DNA of 7,194 nucleotides from Symbiobacteriaceae bacterium (GCA_009779515.1 WREE01000101.1:1-7194), one strand, 5' to 3'. Positions 1 through 6,702 are shown, counted from the stretch's first letter. A program made the numbers and translations. The notes: generated by a model not told the origin, from the sequence alone.

Positions 1-1187
1 ACGCCGTGTGGTTGGGGATGCACGGAGGTATGGTGGCTCAGGGTGTCGATGACCCTGAGCTGGACATTGTCACCTCCGTTCGTCAACTGGTGGGTGATAT
101 ACCAATTATTGTCACCTTGGACTTGCACTCGAACTTGCAACAGGAGATGGTGGAAGCTTGCCAGGGCATTTTTGGCTTTGACACCAACCCCCATATCGAT
201 AGCTACGAAAGAGCGAAAGAAGCCGCGGAGCATCTGGCACGGATTTTTAACGAAGGCATTAAGCCGGTCTGTGCCTTTAAGCATCCTCCCATGGTCCCTC
301 CTACGATCAACCTGCGTACCGAAGAAGGACCTATGGTGCCTCTCTTTGCCAAAGCCCGAGAGCATGAAGCCAACCCGGATGTCTACAATGTCTACGTCTT
401 CGGAGGTTTCCCCTTTGCCGATGTTCCTTATGCTGGGCTTAATGTGGTCACCACGGCCGCATCCCAAGAGCTGGCACAAAGTATATGCGATGAAATAGCT
501 GCTATGGCTTGGGAAACTCGAGCTGAGTTTCTTAAATATCTTCCCGATTGCAGAGATGCTCTAGACTTAGTTGAAAAGCTCTGGGACGATAATGACAAAC
601 GACCCATAATTGTTGCCGATGTAGCCGATAACCCGGGAGGAGGCGGTACTGGCGATACTCCGGAGCTGCTGCGGGAGCTTATTAAGCGCAACTTACCTCG
701 CACCGCTGCTGCTATCATTTGGGATCCCCAGGTAGTAGAGCAAGCTATCCAGTTGGGGGTGGGTAAAACCGCCAAGTTTAGCATCGGTGGGAAGGCTAGC
801 ACTGCCTACGGAGCACCAATTGAAGTAGAAGCTTACGTGGCTGCTATCTGTGACGGGCGTTATGAAGCCACTGGTCCTATGGGGCGAGGCTCCATGAGTA
901 ACCTTGGCAAGGCTGTCCGCCTGGTAGTCGGTAATGTGCAGATTCTCGTCAACTCGGTGCGCCAAGCCTGCAATGATGCCGATATCTTTAGGCACTTAGG
1001 TGTGGAGCCTACACGTCAGCGTCTGTTGCTGGTTAAATCACGGGGACATTTCCGTGCCTCTTTCCAACCTTTGGCTAAAGAAATTATTGAAGTAGATGCC
1101 CCGGGGGCGGCTAACCCCAATCTCAAACGCTACCCCTACAAAAACATTAACTACTGGCCTCTCAACAGCGAGTGGCCAACTGAGTAG
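1..1187 (+). CDS. MlrC-like M81 family metallopeptidase, 5'-partial
   Basis: The reading frame is open from the left edge (first full codon at base 3) to TAG at 1185-1187, giving 394 visible residues. MlrC/M81 proteins are usually about 480-500 residues, so roughly 100 N-terminal residues, including the usual HHETNTF region, lie outside. Family blocks appear in order (counted from the GTG at base 6): W-L-G-M-HGGM at 2-9, TLDLHSN at 37-43, NPHID at 61-65, VADVADNPGGGGTGDT at 203-218, and SRGHFRASFQPLA with VDAPG at 345-367. D39, H41 and H63 are the likely metal ligands, by analogy with MlrC of microcystin degraders. These enzymes are presumed zinc peptidases or amidohydrolases, and only a few have known substrates; microcystin is not implied here. 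No signal peptide can be assessed. The stop codon lies inside an inverted repeat (1182-1238). Family assignment is secure; the substrate is unknown. Confidence 0.9.
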   Translation, partial: AVWLGMHGGMVAQGVDDPELDIVTSVRQLVGDIPIIVTLDLHSNLQQEMVEACQGIFGFDTNPHIDSYERAKEAAEHLARIFNEGIKPVCAFKHPPMVPPTINLRTEEGPMVPLFAKAREHEANPDVYNVYVFGGFPFADVPYAGLNVVTTAASQELAQSICDEIAAMAWETRAEFLKYLPDCRDALDLVEKLWDDNDKRPIIVADVADNPGGGGTGDTPELLRELIKRNLPRTAAAIIWDPQVVEQAIQLGVGKTAKFSIGGKASTAYGAPIEVEAYVAAICDGRYEATGPMGRGSMSNLGKAVRLVVGNVQILVNSVRQACNDADIFRHLGVEPTRQRLLLVKSRGHFRASFQPLAKEIIEVDAPGAANPNLKRYPYKNINYWPLNSEWPTE

Positions 1188-1238
1188 AAGCCTATGAACT
1201 GCGTTCACCCATAGCATGATAGATATGGGCTTCTACTC
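1182..1238 (+). repeat. Inverted repeat spanning the stop codon of the M81 gene
   Basis: GAGTAGAAGCC (1182-1192) is the exact reverse complement of GGCTTCTACTC (1228-1238). Four further pairs, two of them G-U, extend the stem inward to 15 bp around a 27-nt loop (1197-1223). The TAG stop of the upstream gene is inside the left arm. No T-run follows, so this is not a standard intrinsic terminator. It could protect the 3' end of the mRNA or mark the edge of an inserted element. Confidence 0.6.
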
Positions 1239-1239
1239 C

Positions 1240-1335
1240 ACCACGCGACCGCGTGGTCCTGGAACGTAGTTCCAGTAAGCGCAGGCAGGCTTTGCCTGCC
1301 GTAGAGACCCGGGGTTTGGGGGCGGGTAGCCCCCA
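1240..1335 (+). other. Array of four consecutive 7-bp hairpins; candidate structured RNA or mobile-element remnant
   Basis: Four perfect short hairpins stand in a row with little between them. ACCACGC/GCGTGGT is at 1240-1257 (loop GACC). CTGGAAC/GTTCCAG is at 1259-1275 (loop GTA). GGCAGGC/GCCTGCC is at 1284-1300 (loop TTT). TGGGGGC/GCCCCCA is at 1317-1335 (loop GGGTA). Every stem is exactly 7 bp. No open reading frame of note covers the stretch. CTTCTA (1230-1235) and TAGAAG (1338-1343) bracket the array as an inverted pair. It resembles neither tRNA, SRP RNA, tmRNA nor RNase P by visible motifs. A palindrome-rich repeat, the end of an IS200/IS605-like element, or an untranslated RNA domain are all possible. 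The strand is arbitrary because hairpins read equally on both. Confidence 0.5.
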
Positions 1336-1359
1336 TCTAGAAGAATAACTTACAGCCTC

Positions 1360-1393
1360 AAACCCGCCGGAATTATCCGGTGGGTTTTTTTTT
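1360..1393 (+). terminator. Strong rho-independent terminator between convergent genes
   Basis: A 12-bp stem, AAACCCGCCGGA (1360-1371) with TCCGGTGGGTTT (1376-1387, one G-U pair), closes a four-base ATTA loop. It runs into nine consecutive T (1385-1393). On the plus strand this is a textbook intrinsic terminator for transcription from the M81 gene through the hairpin array. On the minus strand it lies 23 nt past the etfA stop codon, but only three T end the stem there, so it would terminate that transcript weakly at best. Confidence 0.88.
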
Positions 1394-1410
1394 AGCTGGA
1401 GTTAGCGCTA

Positions 1411-2442
1411 TTAAACATGGTATTGTGTCGTTTCTGAGGAAGCAGAGCCTAGCCGGGAGCGTAGCTCTTGAGCCAGCAGTGGCAGCACCTCAAAGAGATC
1501 CCCCACAATGCCATAATCGGCTATTTTGAAGATCATAGCGTTGGGGTCTTGGTTGATAGCCAAAACTATCTCCGCAGAGCCAATCCCTGCCAGATGCTGT
1601 GCCGCACCGGAAATACCACAGGCAATATAAAGCCTAGGAGAAACTGACTTGCCGGTTTGTCCTACCTGATGAGCATGGGGTATCCAACCAGCATCCACCG
1701 CTCCTCGAGAAGCTCCTATTTCTGCCCCAATGGTTTCAGCAAAGGTGCGCAGAACTTGGAACCCCTGGGCACTTCCCACCCCTCTGCCTCCGGCGACAAT
1801 AATTTCCGCCCCTTCCAGATCCACCAAGCTGCTTACCTCGTTGATAACTTGGACTACTTGAAGCTTGTTCAAAGGTAAGTCAAAGGGAAAGCTTTCCGCG
1901 ATTACCTCTCCTCTCTTGGCTGTTACCGCTGGTAGCTTGAAAACCCCCGGACGCACCGTACCCATTTGAGGGCGATGCTTAGGACAAAGTATTTCTGCCA
2001 TGATATTACCGCCAAAAGCGGGACGCGTCCAGGCGACCAAGCCGGATTCGTCCAGATGGAGCTGGGTGCAGTCAGCGGTTAAGCCTGTCTGCAAACGGCT
2101 GGAAATGCGGGGTGCCAGCTCTCTACCGTTACTGGTGGCGCCTAACAAAAAGGTTTGCGGCTGATATTTTTGTAGAAGATAGCAAAGAGCAGCTGTATAG
2201 ACCTCCGTGTTAAATTGCCGGTAGGGCGCTCCTGTAATGGTCATAACTGTATCTGCTCCCAAAGGCAGCACCGCTTTTACCGCCAGTGTCGTATCTTCCG
2301 CCAGCACTACCGCTACCAGTTTTCCACCTTGTTGATCTGCCAACCTACGGCCTGGGTTAAGGAGTTCTAGCCCTACCTTCCTGGCAGTACCGTCTTGATT
2401 AGTTTCCACAAAGACCCAAAGGTCGCGGGAAGGGTTATCCAT
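1411..2442 (-). CDS. etfA: Electron transfer flavoprotein, alpha subunit (EtfA)
   Basis: This 343-residue protein is the FAD-carrying large subunit of an ETF heterodimer. The N-terminal half (about 8-190) is the ETF alpha/beta fold. The C-terminal FAD domain (about 205-330) shows VAGGRGVGS (216-224), GASRGAVDAGWIPHAHQVGQTG (split here as 243-252 and 253-264), LYIACGISGAAQHLAGI (271-287) and INQDPNAMIFKIADYGIVGD (296-315). These match the EtfA signature except for alanine at one usually I/V position. The ATG at 2442 has AGGAG (2452-2456 on the plus strand) 9 nt upstream. It follows etfB by 20 nt and is the last gene of the operon. The only cysteines are C87, C125, C153 and C275, so there is no N-terminal ferredoxin-like Fe-S domain of the kind seen in the Acetobacterium woodii lactate dehydrogenase complex. 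The last 12 or so residues look unconserved. It would accept electrons from the flavin dehydrogenase encoded upstream. Confidence 0.96.
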   Translation of the reverse strand: MDNPSRDLWVFVETNQDGTARKVGLELLNPGRRLADQQGGKLVAVVLAEDTTLAVKAVLPLGADTVMTITGAPYRQFNTEVYTAALCYLLQKYQPQTFLLGATSNGRELAPRISSRLQTGLTADCTQLHLDESGLVAWTRPAFGGNIMAEILCPKHRPQMGTVRPGVFKLPAVTAKRGEVIAESFPFDLPLNKLQVVQVINEVSSLVDLEGAEIIVAGGRGVGSAQGFQVLRTFAETIGAEIGASRGAVDAGWIPHAHQVGQTGKSVSPRLYIACGISGAAQHLAGIGSAEIVLAINQDPNAMIFKIADYGIVGDLFEVLPLLAQELRSRLGSASSETTQYHV

Positions 2443-2462
2443 AATCGCATTCTCCTTCCGGC

Positions 2463-3281
2463 TTACTTTACAGTGGAAATTATGTGTCGCTCTACCAATA
2501 GTTGAGCCAGGTGAGCCACCGCAGCAGGATCTTGAGCGGTATCTACCACCACTCCTCCGGCTTTTAAGGTGGGAGCAAAGGTGCGTTTCACCTGGGTAGG
2601 AGATCCTTTTAGCCCCATCCGGTTGAAATCGCTCTCCTGCAGTTCCTGAGCTCCAATAACGCTTATCTCTGCTCGCCGTGCCGCCGTGCGTCGCCGCACC
2701 GTAGCCAAGCGCGGTTCAAAACCAGGCTTAGTGAAGGTGGCAAGGCAAGGCAACTCCACCGCCACTTGCTCCTTACCTTCGTCCGTTTCTCGCCAAATAA
2801 AGAGCTTATTATCTTGCAATTCGCAGACGAGACCATTAGTAACCTGCGCCATACCCAAAAGCTCGGCAATTTGCGGCCCTACTTGGGCGGTATCGCCATC
2901 AATAGCTTGTTTCCCACAAAAGATAAGAGCAAAGGAAATACCTTGTTCTCTTTCGATATAGCGAATAGTCTCACTAAGAATATAGCTGGTAGCCAGGGTA
3001 TCGGAGCCGGCAAAGGCTCGATCGGTGGCCAAATAGCCTTTATCCGCTGCCATGGCTAAGCACTCCCGTAGAGCGGCTTCTGCTTGAGGAGGACCCATGG
3101 AGAGAGCATGGATTTCGATAGCTGGGTTAGCATCCTTTAAGCGAGCCGCCGCTTCCAGAGCATAGCCGTCGAAGGGGTTGAGAATGCTCTCGACCCCCTC
3201 TCGCACCAAGGTATTCGTTACCGGGTCGATAGCAATATTTTGGGCATAGGGAACCTGCTTGACGCAGACCAGAATATGCAA
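2463..3281 (-). CDS. etfB: Electron transfer flavoprotein, beta subunit (EtfB), bifurcating/confurcating type
   Basis: This 272-residue EtfB opens with the typical MHILVCVKQVP and has NPFDGYALEAA at 35-45. The diagnostic stretch is CGKQAIDGDTAQVGPQIAE (122-140). In the ETF family DGDTAQVGP marks proteins whose beta subunit binds a bifurcating FAD and NAD(H), whereas ordinary mitochondrial-type EtfB has a DD/NQTGQ-like version and binds AMP. I therefore infer NAD+ reduction coupled to ferredoxin. EtfB-typical sequence continues with LPCLATFTKPGFEPRLAT (177-194). The start codon is TTG at 3281, chosen because AGGAGG lies 8 nt upstream and the family N-terminus begins here. That ribosome site overlaps the stop codon of the preceding dehydrogenase gene (12-nt gap), suggesting coupled translation. 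The protein is cytoplasmic. Confidence 0.96.
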   Translation of the reverse strand: MHILVCVKQVPYAQNIAIDPVTNTLVREGVESILNPFDGYALEAAARLKDANPAIEIHALSMGPPQAEAALRECLAMAADKGYLATDRAFAGSDTLATSYILSETIRYIEREQGISFALIFCGKQAIDGDTAQVGPQIAELLGMAQVTNGLVCELQDNKLFIWRETDEGKEQVAVELPCLATFTKPGFEPRLATVRRRTAARRAEISVIGAQELQESDFNRMGLKGSPTQVKRTFAPTLKAGGVVVDTAQDPAAVAHLAQLLVERHIISTVK

Positions 3282-3289
3282 CTTGGTTT

Positions 3290-3295
3290 CCTCCT
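3290..3295 (-). promoter_or_regulatory. Ribosome binding site of etfB, overlapping the upstream stop codon
   Basis: On the minus strand the sequence reads AGGAGG, then 8 nt, then the TTG start of etfB. Two bases of AGGAGG (plus-strand 3294-3295) belong to the TAG stop codon (3294-3296) of the dehydrogenase gene. A perfect site pairing with a weak TTG start fixes the start and fits translational coupling, which would help keep the complex subunits in balance. Confidence 0.8.
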
Positions 3296-4712
3296 AACGT
3301 CCACGCACCACTTTACCGGGGTTTAAGATACCTTTGGGGTCAAAAGCTTCTTTGATAGCGGCATGGAGCCCGATGACTCTTTCGCTGACGTAATCTTCAA
3401 AATAGGAAATCTTGCCGGAGCCAATGCCATGTTCCCCGGTTAGTTCCCCACCCATTTCCAGCGCCTTCGTATACATGGCTTCCATCCAGAGGTGGATTTG
3501 AGCTTTGAAAGGTTCCTCCTCCATGGTATTGGAGACCCCGAAGATATGCAGGTTACCATCTCCGGCATGACCTAAATAACGCACCTCAAAGTCGTACTGC
3601 TCAGCCTCTTGGGTGAAGAAAGCGACAAACTCGGAAATTTTATGAATGGGTACGACAACATCATTTTCATCATACAGCTTATAGCTGTCCATGATACAGT
3701 CGAGAAAGGCGGAGCGAGCGCTCCAAATATCGTTAATTTTGGTAACGGTATCGGCAACCATGACATCCATAGCTCCGGCATCTAGTAAAAAATCGGCCAT
3801 CTTTTCAATGATGGGGTCTATTTCCTCCATATCGTCGCCATCGAAGATCATGAGCAGGTAGGCTTGCACCGGAGCTCCTTGCACCTCGCGAGGCCAGACC
3901 TTCTTACCCACATAACTTTCCGAAAGCTCCAGAATATCCCGCTCGAAAAACTCCAGGGCGGTAGGACGGAAGCTGCTCTTAAATATTTTCGGCACTGCCA
4001 GCAAGGCGGTATCTAAATCGGCAAAGGGAGCCATGACACTTATTTCCAACTTGGGAGCTTTAATTAACTTTAAAACTAACTCGGTGATAACTCCTAAAGT
4101 CCCTTCGGCGCCGGTGATCAGCTGCACCAAGTTGTAGCCCATACTGGTTTTGGCAACATTGGCCCCGATATGCATAACTTCACCGTCGGCTAAAACTACC
4201 GTCATTCCTCGGACGTAATCTTTAGTGGTTCCATATTTTATAGCCCGCATCCCTCCGGCATTAGTGGATACATTTCCGCCAATAGTCGCCAGTTTCTGAC
4301 CAGGATCCGGCGGATACATTAACCCTCGTTTAAGCGCTTCGCTTTTTAAGGTTTCCAGCAGCACTCCCGGTTGGGTCACCACCCCAAACTGCTCCTCATC
4401 AAAGGAAATGATCTGGTTCATTTGGGCAGTGCAAATAACCACCCCACCGTAGATAGGGACACTACCCCCCACCAAACCAGTGCCTGCTCCCCGAGTGGTG
4501 ACAGGAATATTGTTCTGGTGACATATTTTCATAATGGCCGAAACTTCTGCGGTGGAATGGACATCAATAGCCACTTCCGGTTGGTGGGTGCCATAAATAG
4601 GCATTTCGTCCCGGCTGTAATCCGGATTGATCGCGTTACCTACGACTACCCTACCTGGGGTCACCTCCTCCAGGAGAGCAATTACATCGGGGGAAACAGG
4701 GGTATACTTCAT
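3294..4712 (-). CDS. glcD: FAD-linked 2-hydroxyacid dehydrogenase (D-lactate/glycolate oxidase type, GlcD family), ETF-linked
   Basis: From the preferred ATG at 4712 the protein has 472 residues, normal for GlcD/LctD-type enzymes. The N-terminal VAO/PCMH FAD domain shows TTRGAGTGLVGGSVP (72-86), GGNVSTNAGGMRAIKYG (145-161) and GAEGTLGVITE (201-211). The C-terminal FAD-oxidase domain has YLGHAGDGNLHIF (379-391) and GGELTGEHGIGSGK (421-434). H382, H389 and E427 align with the metal ligands known in D-2-hydroxyglutarate dehydrogenase. It ends with FDPKGILNPGK. There is no Fe-S motif, signal peptide or membrane segment. With etfB and etfA directly downstream it most likely acts as the dehydrogenase subunit of an Ldh-EtfAB complex, oxidising D-lactate (or glycolate or another 2-hydroxyacid) to the 2-oxoacid. 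An in-frame upstream ATG at 4739, with its own GGAG, would add nine residues (MRTNFGGFA). I prefer 4712 because MKY is the usual family N-terminus and GGAGG lies 7 nt upstream. Confidence 0.92.
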   Translation of the reverse strand: MKYTPVSPDVIALLEEVTPGRVVVGNAINPDYSRDEMPIYGTHQPEVAIDVHSTAEVSAIMKICHQNNIPVTTRGAGTGLVGGSVPIYGGVVICTAQMNQIISFDEEQFGVVTQPGVLLETLKSEALKRGLMYPPDPGQKLATIGGNVSTNAGGMRAIKYGTTKDYVRGMTVVLADGEVMHIGANVAKTSMGYNLVQLITGAEGTLGVITELVLKLIKAPKLEISVMAPFADLDTALLAVPKIFKSSFRPTALEFFERDILELSESYVGKKVWPREVQGAPVQAYLLMIFDGDDMEEIDPIIEKMADFLLDAGAMDVMVADTVTKINDIWSARSAFLDCIMDSYKLYDENDVVVPIHKISEFVAFFTQEAEQYDFEVRYLGHAGDGNLHIFGVSNTMEEEPFKAQIHLWMEAMYTKALEMGGELTGEHGIGSGKISYFEDYVSERVIGLHAAIKEAFDPKGILNPGKVVRGR

Positions 4713-4719
4713 AGCAAAA

Positions 4720-4724
4720 CCTCC
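4720..4724 (-). promoter_or_regulatory. Ribosome binding site deciding the dehydrogenase start
   Basis: The minus strand reads GGAGG, then TTTTGCT (7 nt), then ATG AAG TAT at 4712. The alternative start at 4739 has only GGAG at 7 nt, and its translation would run through this site as codons for Gly-Gly. Confidence 0.7.
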
Positions 4725-4769
4725 AAAATTGGTTCTCATAATAAATCTCCATATAATTTCGTGTACAGC

Positions 4770-4788
4770 AGTTGAATTCCTGCCAACT
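4770..4788. promoter_or_regulatory. Small dyad overlapping the -35 box; possible operator
   Basis: AGTTG (4770-4774) and CAACT (4784-4788) are perfect inverted halves separated by 9 bases. They cover the -35 hexamer of the peptidase promoter and sit in the spacer between divergent genes, where a shared repressor or activator could act. Each half is only 5 bp, so chance is a real possibility. No regulator gene is in the window. Confidence 0.3.
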
Positions 4789-4800
4789 CTGGAGTATACT
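4772..4800 (+). promoter_or_regulatory. Sigma-70/SigA-type promoter for the S9 peptidase gene
   Basis: TTGAAT (4772-4777) and TATACT (4795-4800) are separated by exactly 17 bases. The -10 matches TATAAT at five of six positions and the -35 matches TTGACA at four of six. The start of transcription would fall near 4806-4808, giving a leader of about 40 nt that contains the GGGAGGAG ribosome site (4834-4841). The -10 lies in the palindrome AGTATACT (4793-4800). No equally good promoter is visible on the opposite strand for the dehydrogenase operon; the best candidate there (TTCAAC with TATATG) has a short 15-nt spacer. Confidence 0.65.
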
Positions 4801-4846
4801 TAGCAAGGCGAAATAACGAAACTGAAACGACAAGGGAGGAGAATTT

Positions 4847-6646
4847 ATGCGCTACAGCCTGGAACGGTACCTACGCATTCACACTGCCTCGGGCATGATC
4901 TGGCTCTGTGATGGCGAAAGCCTAGTGTACCTCACCAACATCACCGGCACTTCACAAGCCTGGCGTATTCCTGCTGAGGGGGGATATCCCGAGCAACTCA
5001 CCTTTTACCCGGAACGGGTTGGGGACTTGCACCCTATGAAAGACAAACTAGGTTACTTCTTCACGCGAGATGCTGGCGGAAATGAAAACCACCAAATTTA
5101 CATGCATCTCCTGGACGGTTCTGAACCGGTCGCCTTAACCGACAGCCCTAAAGTACGTCATCAATTTGGCGGGGTCACCCCAGACCAGCAACTTATCTTT
5201 GCCTGCAACGCCCGTAAAGCAGCTCATTTCGATCTCTGCGCCATGGACATTGCCACTAAGGAAGTTCGGATCCTCCAGGAAAATGAAGATAACTATAACA
5301 CTCCCGCCGCGCTCTCCCCGGACGGTCGTTTTTTACTTTATAACAAAACCCGTGGGCAACAGAACAACCCGCTCTATATGCTGGACATTGCTGCCAAAAC
5401 CAGCACCTTAATAGGTGACGGTGCCTACTCCTCTCTGCGCAACCCGGTTTGGTGCCCGGACAGCAAAGCTTTTTATGCTCGTGCTGACAAAGATGCCGAT
5501 TTTGACTATATTATCCACTATAGCCTAGAAACCAAAAAGGTAAGCAAAATTTATGATGACAACTGGGAAGTAGAGCGGTTAGCTCTTTCTCCCGACGGCA
5601 AGCTCCTAGCCTTTGCTTTAAACGAAGATGGCTATTCCACCATGAAGATCATGAAAACAGCCGACGGCTCCTTCCTGGAGCTCCCCGCTATGCCTTTAGG
5701 GGATGGCGCTATGGGGTCACGCTCCTGGTCACCCGACAGCACCCGCATGGCTATACCCTTAAGCGCCAACAGCAGACCTACCGATATCTGGATGCTCAAT
5801 CTGACGGCGCATACCTTCACTCGTCTAACCTACAGCTCCCGTGCCGGTATCCAGGAAGACGGCTTTGGCACTCCAGAACTACACCGTTTTAACTCCTTCG
5901 ACGGTTTATCGGTTCCTACCTGGGTCTTCCGTCCGGTAGGCGCTCCTCCGGGACCTCTACCGGCAGTGGTTTCTATCCACGGTGGTCCGGAAGGACAGTC
6001 GCGCCCCGGCTTTAACGCCGTGCTGCAGTACTTCCTCAACCAGGGGATTGCTATCATCCTCCCCAATATCCGGGGGAGCACTGGCTACGGTAAGGTCTAC
6101 CAACACTTGGATGACGTGGAAAAGCGGTTGGACAGTGTGGCAGATATCAACTCCCTGGTGGAATATATTGTCCAAGCCGGTATTGCCGATCCCAAGCGTA
6201 TTGCAGTCATGGGTGGCAGTTACGGTGGCTACATGACCCTCTCGTGCATCGTCCACTACCCCGACTTGTGGGCAGCAGCCGTAGATACGGTAGGTATGTC
6301 CGACTTAGTAACATTCCTGGAGAACACCAGTTCCTACCGGCGTCCTCACCGGGAGAGCGAGTATGGTAGCTTGGAGCATCACCGGGATGTGCTACGCCGG
6401 GTCTCCCCTATCCACCATATTGACAAAGTAAAAACCCCCTTAATGGTTATCCACGGCAGAAACGACCCCAGGGTACCGGTTACCGAGGCTATCCAAATGG
6501 CTGAAAGGCTGCAACAGCGCGGCATTGAAGTACCCCTGCTTATTTACGAAGATGAAGGGCACGGCGTTACTAAACTCTCCAACCGCCTGGACTGCTACCC
6601 CAAAGTCGCGGAGTTTCTTAAAAAGCATCTTAAAATAGAAGATTAA
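4847..6646 (+). CDS. S9 family serine peptidase (prolyl oligopeptidase / acylaminoacyl-peptidase-like), cytoplasmic
   Basis: This 599-residue protein has the two-part S9 architecture. Residues 1 to about 340 are a TolB/WD-like beta-propeller with recurrent strand-turn motifs: LSPDG at 156-160 and 247-251, WCPDS at 202-206 and WSPDS at 294-298. Residues from about 345 to 599 are the alpha/beta hydrolase. The catalytic triad is Ser458 in GGSYGGYM (456-463), Asp540 in HGRNDPRVP and His572 in DEGHGV. HGGP at 378-381 fits the oxyanion region, and NIRGSTGYG (407-415) is typical of S9. There is no signal peptide or membrane helix, so it probably trims short peptides in the cytosol. GGSYGG and the overall length favour the S9C acylaminoacyl-peptidase-like group, but exopeptidase, endopeptidase and DPP-like specificity cannot be told apart here. 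The ATG has GGAGG 7 nt upstream and a good promoter at 4772-4800. It appears to be a single-gene unit, divergent from the dehydrogenase operon. Confidence 0.94.
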   Translation: MRYSLERYLRIHTASGMIWLCDGESLVYLTNITGTSQAWRIPAEGGYPEQLTFYPERVGDLHPMKDKLGYFFTRDAGGNENHQIYMHLLDGSEPVALTDSPKVRHQFGGVTPDQQLIFACNARKAAHFDLCAMDIATKEVRILQENEDNYNTPAALSPDGRFLLYNKTRGQQNNPLYMLDIAAKTSTLIGDGAYSSLRNPVWCPDSKAFYARADKDADFDYIIHYSLETKKVSKIYDDNWEVERLALSPDGKLLAFALNEDGYSTMKIMKTADGSFLELPAMPLGDGAMGSRSWSPDSTRMAIPLSANSRPTDIWMLNLTAHTFTRLTYSSRAGIQEDGFGTPELHRFNSFDGLSVPTWVFRPVGAPPGPLPAVVSIHGGPEGQSRPGFNAVLQYFLNQGIAIILPNIRGSTGYGKVYQHLDDVEKRLDSVADINSLVEYIVQAGIADPKRIAVMGGSYGGYMTLSCIVHYPDLWAAAVDTVGMSDLVTFLENTSSYRRPHRESEYGSLEHHRDVLRRVSPIHHIDKVKTPLMVIHGRNDPRVPVTEAIQMAERLQQRGIEVPLLIYEDEGHGVTKLSNRLDCYPKVAEFLKKHLKIED

Positions 6647-6702
6647 CCGCGAACTCTCATTTTGGTCTTTTTAAATAGTCGGGTTCTGAAGCATATTCTC
6701 AT

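Noticed and set aside
1240..1335. CRISPR array or tRNA cluster, suggested by regular hairpins
   Set aside because: The stems differ in sequence and spacing, there are no direct repeats with spacers, and no tRNA arm or CCA pattern is present.
3294..4712. Interpretation as a ferredoxin- or quinone-linked GlcDEF glycolate oxidase
   Set aside because: No glcE or glcF (Fe-S subunit) genes flank it, and etfB and etfA follow directly, which favours an ETF-linked enzyme.
4371..4775. 134-codon open frame on the plus strand
   Set aside because: It lies antisense within the well-supported dehydrogenase gene, has no family resemblance and no good ribosome site; it is a shadow of the real frame.
4651..4833. 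60-codon minus-strand frame reaching into the divergent promoter region, considered as a leader peptide
   Set aside because: The bases upstream of its ATG lack a purine-rich ribosome site, and it overlaps the dehydrogenase N-terminus in another frame with low-plausibility composition.
5957..6256. 99-codon minus-strand frame
   Set aside because: It is antisense to the catalytic domain of the S9 peptidase, where the plus-strand motifs are unambiguous.
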